From Chitinophagaceae bacterium (GTDB taxonomy: Bacteria > Bacteroidota > Bacteroidia > Chitinophagales > Chitinophagaceae), in the NCBI GenBank assembly GCA_020403425.1, contig JADBXR010000005.1:62001-126000 (forward strand): DNA of 64,000 nt. The letters run 5' to 3'. The position numbers were made by a program, and so were the translations under genes. Shown here one piece after another: positions 17,101 through 22,908 of this stretch (position 1 is the first letter of the stretch; each line of letters begins with the position of its first letter). The notes under the pieces are model-generated. The model was not told the DNA's origin. It did not search any database and saw only the letters and a program-made list of their open reading frames with translations.

Positions 17101-17829
17101 AACGATTCGCTCATCAATCTGCAGGGATGGGTAGGTAATGCTGGAAGCGCGCGTTGGCAAAGTTCCGGGTCTGGCTCCTTCAGAAGGGCAGATGCTGACC
17201 CACTGCATTATGTTTACACGCCTTCGGCCGCCGACATACAGAAAGGCAAACTCAATTTTTACCTGACCAGCACGGATAATGGAAGCTGCCTGCCCGTAAA
17301 AGATACGGTGGAATATACCATCCGTCCCGTACCCTATGTCAACGCCGGGGAAGATCTTATACTGTTTGAAAAAGAGAGTTTTGTTCTCAGGCCCGAGATC
17401 ACCGGAAACGATCTGAAATACCTCTGGACCCCTAACCTGTACCTCAGCAGCGACACCGTTAGGAACCCGGTACTGACCGCCACCGATAACCAGACGTATA
17501 CGATCCGGGTAACCGGTACGGGATCCTGTGTGGCAGAGGACCAGGTATTTGTACGGGTATTGAAACAGATCACCATCCCCAATATCTTTTCGCCCAATGG
17601 CGATGGGATCTATGATGTGTGGAATATCCCACAGCTGGCCAATTACCCGGGGTCCATAGTGGAAGTGTATACCCGCACCGGACAGAAGATCTTCAGTTCG
17701 GTGGGTTACGACAAGCCCTGGGACGGCACTTTTAACGGAAAACCCGTGCCGGTGGCCACTTACTATTACATTGTACGCCCCAATTTCAGGAATCTTCTGT
17801 TCTCCGGCTCCGTTACAGTTATCCGGTAA
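11137..17829 (+). CDS. Giant T9SS type B (CHU_C) surface protein with Ig-like repeats
   Basis: About 2,230 residues. A long n-region leads into a signal peptide core (IFFGLLGILLSNISLAQ). A unique N-terminal domain is followed by eight Ig-like repeats of exactly 80 residues (consensus PAAPT...CxGN...LTATAPGG.YxWYDAASGG...YYVQTTVxGC...RTxVTVTV). These are interrupted by two copies of a ~250-residue block (DPAFTYPSGTFCVSG...), then four repeats of another Ig type (SSPVCxG...YQWSGP). The C-terminus ITIPNIFSPNGDGIYDVWNI...SVTVIR is the gliding-motility-associated type B sorting domain read by the type IX secretion system. It is probably a surface adhesin; the ligand is unknown. The alternative start at 11092 adds 15 residues. 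Confidence 0.9.
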   Translation: MKHTTNHLTTPLLSLEHNERCHILVKNRLYIFFGLLGILLSNISLAQVPVVNIDLRAASDTSVTITDANAPSRKPGITCGVSSGSNNNCIIFNVTLNPLSDQISFDILGASGSLSSSAYQVNCAEYTALATKICVNGVTSVSISFCKNGKNPYDYKISASTLVKGSADLTLRQNCSGTLSVTGLLATSIHWESVYPGVVGQYNSYLNCTSGCTSTTVTPQPGSPAYIDYRVYGSSTSCGETKADTIRVYTTPAMAVSITPNNPAICSGASTALNASVTGGNPPYTYAWSTGASSTGITTNTIGSYSVTVSDNTTGCAAITQTATVTAAPTPAAPTVSGVFICAGNNTTLTANAPGGTYEWFNAASGGTLLGTGSSFNTPVLNSTTTYYVQTTVNGCVSARTAVTVTVNPIPAAPTANGGSLCVGNSLTLTATAPGGTYAWYDAANGGTLLASTASYSTPALNSTTSYYVQTNVSGCTSARTQVTATVIPKQDPAFTYPSGTFCVSGSNPIPTIAGGAGSGSFSASSADLVFVSTTTGEINIAASKLGTYTIQFVTSGTCTYTSTANITITNAPNASFSYSGSSYCPQQLTATPSFTLGASAGIFSAASGLVFKNNSTGEVDLKASTPGIYTVTNTITAAGGCAATSATGSITISAEPTVNAGSDQTICSGTAVNLSGIIGGTASSASWSGGSGSFSNASQLSTVYTPATNETTVNLYLTTNAPGSCAAAKDTVVLYIVPTPAAPTIAGTTICAGQSTTLSAIAPGGSYEWFNVATGGDRFGSGASYSTPILNNSQTYYVQTTIAGCKSNRSSVTVTVTPLPAAPTVANTTICTGNSTLLTATAPGGSYQWYDAASGGNLLTSANTYTTPSLFASTSYYVQTTVAGCTGNRSVVTVTVNPAPAAPTVLGTTICAGNISFLTATAPGGDYQWYDAAIGGTQVGNGNSFTTPVLNNSTTYYVQTTVAGCTGNRTAVTVNVTPKPAAPTAQAASVCAGNSASLTASAPGGNYQWYDAASGGSLLATGTNYQTPVLNTSTSYYVQTTVNGCTGPRAAVTATVIAIPAAPTVSGASICTGNSITLTATAPGGNYQWYDAASGGSLLASSVSLTTPVLSTTTSYFVQTTLSGCTSSRTQVTATVIPKLDPAFTYPSGTFCVSGGNPVPTIAASVSGTFSASPDGLVFANTTTGEINVAASQVGTYTVQFVTNGICVYTSTSTVTITNAPNASFSYKGPYCPQQLMATPDFPALSSAGVFSSSAGLVFKNSSTGEIDLKLSTPGTYTVTNNIAAAFGCAATSAVSTVTINTEPTTDAGADLTVCSGTTINLAGIIGGTASSASWSGGTGIFSNASQLATQYTPAGNETTIKLYLTSNDPAGPCVAARDSMNIYIIPTPAAPTVNNAAICIGNTTTLTATAPGGNYEWYNVASGGTSINNTAVFTTPVLSASNTYYVQTTVNSCTSARTPVTVTVAPKPSITSSPNSEVCSAQPMTYRILSDREGSTYTWSRAAIGGISNPANSAHTDSTIIEVLNNTTSSGIAVSYQIIPENNGCIGDVFTHTVLVKPTPATPTLTNSSPVCVGSTLSLFTGTVNGASYQWSGPNNFSSTLQNPVITDVVLASAGNYQVRITVNGCNSQPTIKTIAPVIAAPAASSNSPVCEGNTIQLSTAGLPGASYQWNGPLGFSSLSQNPSLPAAATSKAGVYYVTAFIAGCQGLKDSVTIQVNTPPQPPVINTNSPVCVLDSIVLQAQGSPTTQFKWSGPNSFSSDSASPVIRKASVQNDGTYNVTASTPGCTTTSAASVTVAVNMIPNIQQVSNNGPLCEGGTLSLSASSLAGSIYQWGSSSGFRSNEQNPKLTDITAANGEIYFVTATKNGCKGDTAFTKVTVIKPAIANAGRNVSVCANNAAVWLTGTITGEDTQTGTWTSSGKGVFSPNANSLSAMYLPAKEDTAQRSVVLTLSTSNNKLCPATSSSMQISINPAPVVNGGVDGAVCANDSLINLQGWVGNAGSARWQSSGSGSFRRADADPLHYVYTPSAADIQKGKLNFYLTSTDNGSCLPVKDTVEYTIRPVPYVNAGEDLILFEKESFVLRPEITGNDLKYLWTPNLYLSSDTVRNPVLTATDNQTYTIRVTGTGSCVAEDQVFVRVLKQITIPNIFSPNGDGIYDVWNIPQLANYPGSIVEVYTRTGQKIFSSVGYDKPWDGTFNGKPVPVATYYYIVRPNFRNLLFSGSVTVIR
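12121..15537 (+). repeat. Array of eight 240-bp Ig-like repeat units with two inserted ~750-bp duplicated blocks
   Basis: Units begin at 12121, 12361, 13351, 13591, 13831, 14071, 14311 and 15298, each 240 bp long. The duplicated blocks occupy 12601-13350 (750 bp) and 14551-15297 (747 bp). Spacing is exact within each run, and neighbouring units share long stretches, e.g. the segment encoding YYVQTTVAGCTGNR. This shows tandem amplification plus a larger segmental duplication inside one gene. Confidence 0.9.
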
Positions 17830-17868
17830 CGGAGGAGTGGAGGAGGCCTGCATGTTTCCGACTCTGCG

Positions 17869-17876
17869 TATCTTTG
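17869..17876 (+). promoter_or_regulatory. -7 promoter box of the Crp/Fnr gene
   Basis: TATCTTTG, a perfect TAnnTTTG, ends 7 nt before the ATG at 17884. It lies in the short gap after the surface-protein gene, so the regulator has its own promoter. Confidence 0.65.
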
Positions 17877-17883
17877 AACCATT

Positions 17884-18513
17884 ATGAGTCTATACCCTTT
17901 ACTGGATACCGTTTTTGAACCCGAATTACTGGAAGAACTGGAAACCAGGGCGGAACATCGTTTTATTCCTGCAGGGACCAAGCTGGTCTCCATAGGGCAG
18001 ACCGTAAGACAGATGCCCATACTCTTATCCGGCTCCCTGAAAATATCAAGGGTGGACGAGGACGGGAAAGAGTTGCTGCTCTACTATGTAAACCCGGCAG
18101 AAAGCTGTGCCATGACCTTCACCTGCTGCATGCAGCAGTTTCCCAGCGAGATCGAGGCTGTGGCCGAGGAAGATTCCGAGATCCTGTTCCTGCCCATTAC
18201 CGTTATGGACCAATGGCTGGTAAAATACCCTACCTGGAAGAGTTTTGTGATGCGTACCATTCATTACAGGTTCCAGGAACTGCTGAAAACGGTTGACCAG
18301 ATCGCATTTCAGCAACTGGATGAAAGATTGATACATTACCTGAAAGAAAAAGTGAGGATCGGCGGTTCCCCCCTGTTGAATCTTTCACACGAACAGATCG
18401 CTACCGACCTGGCCACTTCCCGTGTGGTGATCTCCAGGTTGTTAAAAAAACTGGAGAACCAGAAAAAACTGCTTTTATACCGCAACCAGGTAAGACTGTT
18501 GGGGGATATGTAA
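17884..18513 (+). CDS. Crp/Fnr-family transcriptional regulator with a Cys cluster
   Basis: 209 residues: a cyclic-nucleotide-binding-like beta-barrel (about 1-115), a dimerisation helix, and a C-terminal winged helix-turn-helix (LSHEQIATDLATSRVVISRLLKKLE, about 158-183). It lacks the FNR-type N-terminal Cys motif but has Cys 75, 81 and 82 in ESCAMTFTCC within the effector domain, a feature I associate with redox or sulfur sensing; that is inference. It sits 62 bp ahead of the DUF2892-OsmC-rhodanese-thioredoxin operon, which has its own promoter and is the natural target. Confidence 0.88.
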   Translation: MSLYPLLDTVFEPELLEELETRAEHRFIPAGTKLVSIGQTVRQMPILLSGSLKISRVDEDGKELLLYYVNPAESCAMTFTCCMQQFPSEIEAVAEEDSEILFLPITVMDQWLVKYPTWKSFVMRTIHYRFQELLKTVDQIAFQQLDERLIHYLKEKVRIGGSPLLNLSHEQIATDLATSRVVISRLLKKLENQKKLLLYRNQVRLLGDM

Positions 18514-18545
18514 CATAAGTAACAGATAGGCCTGGATACCCTTGC

Positions 18546-18553
18546 TACTTTTG
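18546..18553 (+). promoter_or_regulatory. -7 promoter box of the DUF2892-to-thioredoxin operon
   Basis: TACTTTTG, a perfect TAnnTTTG, lies 22 nt before the first ATG of the operon and downstream of the regulator's stop codon. Confidence 0.6.
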
Positions 18554-18575
18554 TATCAAAGAATATGATTCAGAT

Positions 18576-18806
18576 ATGAAAGTGAATATAGGTACTACAG
18601 ACCGGGTGATCCGTTTGTTTCTGGCGACCATTGTTTTTACCGCACTGTACCTGACCACTACCCTAAGCGAAACCATGGCCATAAGCGCAGTGGTGCTGGG
18701 ACTGGCATGCATCATCACCAGCATCCTGGGATTCTGCCCTTTGTACCGAACATTACGCCTGAACACGAACAGATTCCATACACCTACCAAAAAATTTGAA
18801 AGATGA
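18576..18806 (+). CDS. DUF2892 small inner-membrane protein
   Basis: 76 residues with the DUF2892 signature: an N-terminal NIGTTDRVIRLFLA followed by two membrane helices (about 12-28 and 33-52) and GFCPLYRTLRLNT. In other bacteria this domain is found alone or fused to rhodanese (YgaP), matching the rhodanese gene two places downstream. Function is unknown beyond that link. Its stop codon overlaps the next start (ATGA), so the two are translationally coupled. Confidence 0.85.
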   Translation: MKVNIGTTDRVIRLFLATIVFTALYLTTTLSETMAISAVVLGLACIITSILGFCPLYRTLRLNTNRFHTPTKKFER

Positions 18807-19264
18807 CACACGAAATTGAAACCCAATGGATGGGGAAAATGCAGTTCAATGCCTTAGTGAACGGACATACCATTGTTATGGATGCCCCGGAAAGAGTGGG
18901 CGGTGAAGACCAGGGTCCCATACCCAAACCATTCGTACTGACGGCGCTCTCCGGTTGTACAGGTATGGATGTGGCAGCGATCCTCCGAAAGTCAGGTAAG
19001 GAAGTGACAGATTTTGATATCAAAGTGTCGGGAGAGATCAGTAAACAGGCGCCCATCGTATATGTGGCCATTCATGTGATCTATGATTTCAAAGGACCGG
19101 AAGAGAACCGTGATGCGGCCCTGCAGGCAGTGATGGACTCACAGCTAAAATTCTGTGGTGTAAGCCATATGCTGAAACAGATCATGCCGGTTACCTGGGA
19201 AGTGAATTATAACGGTGTATCCGTTTTCTCGAACAAAAAAGAAACCGTAGCAGAACTTAACTAA
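18803..19264 (+). CDS. OsmC-family peroxiredoxin-like protein
   Basis: 153 residues. OsmC/Ohr proteins reduce organic hydroperoxides, and some also act on persulfides, using two Cys. Both are present: Cys 52 in ALSGCTGMDVA and Cys 118 in LKFCGVSHM. The length is typical. The start overlaps the DUF2892 stop by 4 bp. The setting next to rhodanese and thioredoxin fits a thiol-based detoxification route, with thioredoxin as a plausible reductant. Confidence 0.88.
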   Translation: MTHEIETQWMGKMQFNALVNGHTIVMDAPERVGGEDQGPIPKPFVLTALSGCTGMDVAAILRKSGKEVTDFDIKVSGEISKQAPIVYVAIHVIYDFKGPEENRDAALQAVMDSQLKFCGVSHMLKQIMPVTWEVNYNGVSVFSNKKETVAELN

Positions 19265-19277
19265 AACCAACACATAC

Positions 19278-19592
19278 ATGTTAGATGCCTTAAAAAGTTT
19301 GCTAGGCATGGGCCCGGCAACGGATTATACAGAACTGGTAAAAAAAGGGGCGCAGATCATTGATGTCAGGACCCCGATGGAATTTCGCGGCGGACATATC
19401 AAAGGCTCTGTCAACATCCCGCTGGATACACTGCATCAGCAAATGTCGAAGATCAAGAAGAACCAACCCGTGATCACCTGTTGTGCTTCCGGTATGCGCA
19501 GCGCATCGGCCAAACAGATCCTGTTATCGAATGGCTACACAGAAGTATACAACGGCGGCGGATGGGCAGGTTTACAAAACAAACTCAGTTAA
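19278..19592 (+). CDS. Single-domain rhodanese-like sulfurtransferase
   Basis: 104 residues forming one rhodanese domain. The CDC25-like opening IIDVRTPMEFRGGHIKGSVNIP is followed by the active-site loop CASGMRS, with the catalytic Cys at 69 (a second Cys at 68). Rhodaneses carry sulfane sulfur as a persulfide on this Cys. The start lies 13 bp after the OsmC stop. Together with the DUF2892 protein it reconstitutes the two halves of a YgaP-type protein as separate genes. Confidence 0.9.
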   Translation: MLDALKSLLGMGPATDYTELVKKGAQIIDVRTPMEFRGGHIKGSVNIPLDTLHQQMSKIKKNQPVITCCASGMRSASAKQILLSNGYTEVYNGGGWAGLQNKLS

Positions 19593-19593
19593 C

Positions 19594-19815
19594 ATGAAAA
19601 AAAGAATACTTACCGGATGGTCTGTGAGAAGGGTCTTATACCTGATCCTGGGAGTGATCGTAGTAGTCCAGGGTATTATGGACAAGGAATGGATCTGGTT
19701 ATTGCCCGGCCTGTATTTTACCGCCATGGGTATATTTGCCTTTGGCTGTGCATCGGGCAACTGTTATGGCGGTCAGTGTTATGTAGATACTAAAACAACT
19801 CCAAAAAAATCCTGA
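19594..19815 (+). CDS. Small two-helix membrane protein
   Basis: 73 residues. Two hydrophobic helices (about 12-28 and 33-52) are followed by a short Cys-containing tail ([13 protein letters not shown]). Architecture and operon position resemble DUF2892-type proteins, but the family assignment is uncertain. The start ATG is 1 bp after the rhodanese stop codon and the stop is 1 bp before the thioredoxin start, so it is tightly embedded in the operon. Confidence 0.8.
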   Translation: MKKRILTGWSVRRVLYLILGVIVVVQGIMDKEWIWLLPGLYFTAMGIFAFGCASGNCYGGQCYVDTKTTPKKS

Positions 19816-19816
19816 T

Positions 19817-20116
19817 ATGGCAGCATTTACAGATATTCTGAACAAAGAGAAACTGGTACTGGTAGACTTTTTCGCCGAATGGTGCGGCCCCTGTAAAATG
19901 ATGGCTCCCATCCTGAAAGACCTAAAGAGCAAAATAGGCGATGATGCCACGATCCTGAAAATGGACGTGGATAAGAACCCTGCACTGGCCAACCATTTCC
20001 AGATACAGGGTGTGCCTACGCTCATCCTTTTCAAGAACGGACAACCCGTATGGCGACAGTCCGGTGTTGTGGCTGCCAACCAACTGCAACAGGTGATCGG
20101 TCAGTATCAGTCATAA
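19817..20116 (+). CDS. trxA: Thioredoxin
   Basis: 99 residues, a compact cytoplasmic thioredoxin. The active site is WCGPCKMM (Cys 23 and 26), followed by the cis-Pro segment QGVPTLILF. It is the last gene of the operon and would supply electrons to the OsmC protein or reduce protein persulfides formed by the rhodanese. A strong terminator follows 24 bp downstream. Confidence 0.92.
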   Translation: MAAFTDILNKEKLVLVDFFAEWCGPCKMMAPILKDLKSKIGDDATILKMDVDKNPALANHFQIQGVPTLILFKNGQPVWRQSGVVAANQLQQVIGQYQS

Positions 20117-20140
20117 CACGCAATAGCTAAAAAAACAGAT

Positions 20141-20171
20141 AGAAAGCGTATAAATACGCTTTCTCTTTTTT
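20141..20171 (+). terminator. Terminator of the thioredoxin operon
   Basis: An 11-bp stem AGAAAGCGTAT/ATACGCTTTCT with a 2-nt centre is followed by CTTTTTT. Confidence 0.9.
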
Positions 20172-20224
20172 GAGGTGACCCCTATTTTGGTAGCCAGGTT
20201 TGTGCCCCATACAAAACCCGGACC

Positions 20225-20596
20225 ATGATCGCTGCCACCAGACATTGTCTCAACTGCCATACGCAACTGCATGGCCGTACCGACAAAAAATTCTGTAACG
20301 ATTATTGCCGTAACACGCATCATAACTCCCTGAACAGCGATGGTAACAGTTGCATGCGCAACATCAACCACTGCCTGCGCAAGAACCGGCGTATCCTGGA
20401 GAACCTGTTACAGGGCAGCAGGCCCATCGCCAGGTTCTCAAAACAGGTATTACAAAACAAGGGGTTCAGTTTCCAGTACTTCACGCACCAGCAGATCAGC
20501 CGGAAAGGGAATCCGGTGTATTTCTGTTATGATTATGGCTACAGGTTTCTGGAGAAGGAACAGGTATTGATTTCAGGTGACCGAAAAGAAAACTGA
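20225..20596 (+). CDS. Zinc-finger protein of unknown function
   Basis: 123 residues. The N-terminus has a treble-clef-like C4 motif CLNC...FCNDYCRN (Cys 8, 11, 24, 28), similar to DUF2116-type fingers. A basic helical segment and a beta-rich C-terminal half ending in YFCYDYGYRFLEKEQV follow. It is probably a conserved small Bacteroidota protein with a nucleic-acid or protein-binding role; nothing more can be said. It stands alone between the thioredoxin terminator and the convergent rlpA gene. Confidence 0.8.
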   Translation: MIAATRHCLNCHTQLHGRTDKKFCNDYCRNTHHNSLNSDGNSCMRNINHCLRKNRRILENLLQGSRPIARFSKQVLQNKGFSFQYFTHQQISRKGNPVYFCYDYGYRFLEKEQVLISGDRKEN

Positions 20597-20628
20597 CCAC
20601 CGTATGAACCCATTGAAACATTCACCGT

Positions 20629-21009
20629 TCAATACCTGATCTTCACTTTCACCACTCCGGCATTCTCCATATCTATTTTTCGGGCGGCGGCACGGGTAAG
20701 ATCGATGATACGGCCAGTAATAAAAGGCCCGCGATCGTTGATACGGACTTTGACAGATCTGCCATTGGAAAGATTGGTGACTTTCACTTTGGTTCCGAAA
20801 GGAAGCGTTTTGTGTGCAGCAGTAAGTTTGGAGGACCGATATATCTCGCCATTGGCCGTTTTGCGGCCATTATAACTCTCAGAATAAAAAGAAGCCATCC
20901 CGGTCTCAGTTCCGCTTACTTCACGAGAAGATCCGGGCGCGTGTTTCCGATGGCAGGATGTTACCAGTAAGACAAACGCAAACAGGATTGGTAACGGTTG
21001 TTTTCTCAT
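20629..21009 (-). CDS. rlpA: RlpA-like septal ring lytic transglycosylase lipoprotein
   Basis: 126 residues. A lipoprotein signal ends in the lipobox LVTSC (Cys 19). The rest is a double-psi beta-barrel typical of Rlp[20 protein letters not shown], then [12 protein letters not shown] and [18 protein letters not shown], the last holding the conserved Asp. RlpA cleaves naked glycan strands of peptidoglycan. There is no SPOR domain, so it is the short form. The ATG is 4 nt after a perfect -7 box, so the mRNA would be leaderless or nearly so. Confidence 0.9.
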   Translation of the reverse strand: MRKQPLPILFAFVLLVTSCHRKHAPGSSREVSGTETGMASFYSESYNGRKTANGEIYRSSKLTAAHKTLPFGTKVKVTNLSNGRSVKVRINDRGPFITGRIIDLTRAAARKIDMENAGVVKVKIRY

Positions 21010-21013
21010 AATA

Positions 21014-21021
21014 CAAATCTA
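21014..21021 (-). promoter_or_regulatory. -7 promoter box of rlpA
   Basis: TAGATTTG on the minus strand matches TAnnTTTG exactly and ends 4 nt before the ATG. Confidence 0.55.
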
Positions 21022-21089
21022 TCCAGCACTGATCCGGTGGAGAAGCATTTATTATCAACAAAGCGTCTGTTTTGTTAATAACAGTGCAT

Positions 21090-21121
21090 AAAAAAGCCGC
21101 CGATCAGGCTGACCAGCGGCT
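21090..21121 (-). terminator. Terminator of gcvT
   Basis: On the minus strand AGCCGC (21121-21116) pairs with GCGGCT (21100-21095), with a partly paired interior, followed by six T. It begins about 20 bp after the gcvT stop codon. Confidence 0.85.
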
Positions 21122-21142
21122 GAGATATGATTCAGTAACTAC

Positions 21143-22228
21143 TTATGCAAAAGGCGTTTTCACCACTTTCGCACGCACCGGTGTATTGCGGATATCGATG
21201 AAGATCTCACTGTCCAGTGCAGCATGCGATATGGATACATAACCCATACCGATACCCTTGTTCAGCGAAGGCGCCTGGGTACCGCTGGTTACTTTACCAA
21301 TGGTATTGCCGGCAGCATCTTTTATGAGGTAATCATGGCGTGGAATACCGCGGTCGATCATTTCAAAACCTACCAGTTTACGGGTAACGCCCGCGGCTTT
21401 CTGTTGCTGGAGGATCTCTTTGGCTGTAAAGTCCTTGGTGAATTTGGTGATCCATCCCAGACCTGCTTCCAGCGGCGATGTGGTATCGTCAATATCATTA
21501 CCGTACAAACAGTAACCCATTTCCAGTCTTAGTGTATCACGTGCGCCCAGTCCGATGGGCTTCAGTCCCTGTGGGGCACCGATCTCAAAAATGGCATCCC
21601 AGATCTTATCCGCTGCACCGTCCTTGTCTTCAAAATAGATCTCAACACCACCTGCACCGGTATATCCCGTAGCGCTGACCAATACATTCTCCACTCCGGC
21701 AAACTTTCCTTTGGTGAACGTGTAGTATTTCAGGTTCATGATATCGGTATCTACCAAAGGCTGTAATATCTTGGTGGCATTGGGCCCCTGGATAGCGAGC
21801 AGACAGGTCTTATCGCTGATATTGTGCATTTCCACACCCTTGGTATTGTATTTGCTGATCCAGTTCCAGTCTTTCTCGATATTGGAAGCGTTCACAACGA
21901 TCATATATACTTTATTGTATTCAATGCAGTATACGATCAGGTCGTCTACAATACCGCCCTGCTCATTGGGCAGACAGCCATATTGCGCCTGTCCATCAGT
22001 GATCTTGGAAACATCGTTGGATGTGACCCGCTGGATCAGGTCCAATGCATGTTCGCCTTTCAGGATAAACTCACCCATATGGCTCACATCAAATACTCCC
22101 GCATTATTGCGAACGGCAGCATGTTCATCGTTGATACCGCTGTAACTGATGGGCATATTGTACCCCGCAAATTCCGCCATCTTGGCGCCGAGGGCAATGT
22201 GTTTCTGGGTAAATGGGGTAAGCTTCAT
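21143..22228 (-). CDS. gcvT: Aminomethyltransferase, glycine cleavage T protein
   Basis: 361 residues, full length. GcvT takes the aminomethyl group from the lipoylated H protein and, with tetrahydrofolate, releases ammonia and methylene-THF. Recognisable segments are [33 protein letters not shown] at the N-terminus, the folate-site region [13 protein letters not shown], and the C-terminal barrel GIPRHDYLI...[12 protein letters not shown]. The partner gcvH is in this window at 40641 but is unlinked. A perfect -7 box lies 25 bp upstream. Confidence 0.96.
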   Translation of the reverse strand: MKLTPFTQKHIALGAKMAEFAGYNMPISYSGINDEHAAVRNNAGVFDVSHMGEFILKGEHALDLIQRVTSNDVSKITDGQAQYGCLPNEQGGIVDDLIVYCIEYNKVYMIVVNASNIEKDWNWISKYNTKGVEMHNISDKTCLLAIQGPNATKILQPLVDTDIMNLKYYTFTKGKFAGVENVLVSATGYTGAGGVEIYFEDKDGAADKIWDAIFEIGAPQGLKPIGLGARDTLRLEMGYCLYGNDIDDTTSPLEAGLGWITKFTKDFTAKEILQQQKAAGVTRKLVGFEMIDRGIPRHDYLIKDAAGNTIGKVTSGTQAPSLNKGIGMGYVSISHAALDSEIFIDIRNTPVRAKVVKTPFA

Positions 22229-22253
22229 GGTGTTTCTGGATTGGTAAACGCCG

Positions 22254-22261
22254 CAAAAATA
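22254..22261 (-). promoter_or_regulatory. -7 promoter box of gcvT
   Basis: TATTTTTG on the minus strand matches TAnnTTTG exactly and lies 25 nt before the ATG. Confidence 0.6.
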
Positions 22262-22279
22262 GGTGAAGCACCCCTGCCG

Positions 22280-22314
22280 AAAAAATAAAAAGCAGCAACC
22301 GGGGTCACTGCTTT
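22280..22314 (-). terminator. Terminator of the NTF2-like gene
   Basis: On the minus strand AAAGCAG (22314-22308) pairs with CTGCTTT (22295-22289), followed by a long T-rich run (TTTTTATTTTTT). Confidence 0.7.
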
Positions 22315-22332
22315 ACTCAATTGTCATATCCA

Positions 22333-22812
22333 TCAATGATCATAGGTGATGAGGCGTTTGATCTTCCAGCCCTCACGGGTCTTCTCCCACACATGCAGGA
22401 ACTTGAACGTTCCCCGCACCATTTCGCCATCTTCCATATGGCTGAATACATGCAATCCTGTTTGAATGGCCCCGAAGTCCTGGATGGGATACACTTCCAT
22501 ACTGCCCTGTACCAGCTCCCGGGTCAGTACATAGTCTTTGGTAAACAGTTCTTTGAAAGAAGCCATCGTTTCCCCGTAACTCCGAAAACCGGTATTATCC
22601 TGGTACACTTCCAGATCGGTCGAGAAATATTTTTTCATGCCGTCAAGGTCACGCGCATTGAACGCCCTGAAAAGCAGGCTGTCCATGGTAACCAGTTCCC
22701 GGTAAAGAGAGCCTGCATGGGCATCCTGTTTATGCGTTTGTGCGGCGCCCCTGGCTACCAGCGAAAAAAGAAGGAAACAGATCAACAAGATCCGGTTGAG
22801 TGAGGTTGGCAT
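22333..22812 (-). CDS. Secreted NTF2-like (SnoaL/DUF4440-type) protein
   Basis: 159 residues. A signal peptide (MPTSLNRILLICFLLFSLVARGAAQ) precedes a DUF4440-like NTF2 fold: ALFRAFNARDLDGMKKYFSTDLEVYQDNTGFRSYGETMASF, and a C-terminal MVRGTFKFLHVWEKTREGWKIKRLITYDH. This fold forms small-molecule pockets in many unrelated enzymes, so no substrate can be named. The frame extends to 22902, but the ATG at 22812 gives a proper signal peptide. It lies 96 bp downstream of the PspC gene on the same strand. Confidence 0.82.
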   Translation of the reverse strand: MPTSLNRILLICFLLFSLVARGAAQTHKQDAHAGSLYRELVTMDSLLFRAFNARDLDGMKKYFSTDLEVYQDNTGFRSYGETMASFKELFTKDYVLTRELVQGSMEVYPIQDFGAIQTGLHVFSHMEDGEMVRGTFKFLHVWEKTREGWKIKRLITYDH

Positions 22813-22908
22813 AGGTATGGATATATTAAAAAAAAGTTCGTCAGAAGTAAGGGAAGAACCCCATCCTGTGATCAAGACAGGGTTCTTGGATCCCAACTTC
22901 AACCGAGT

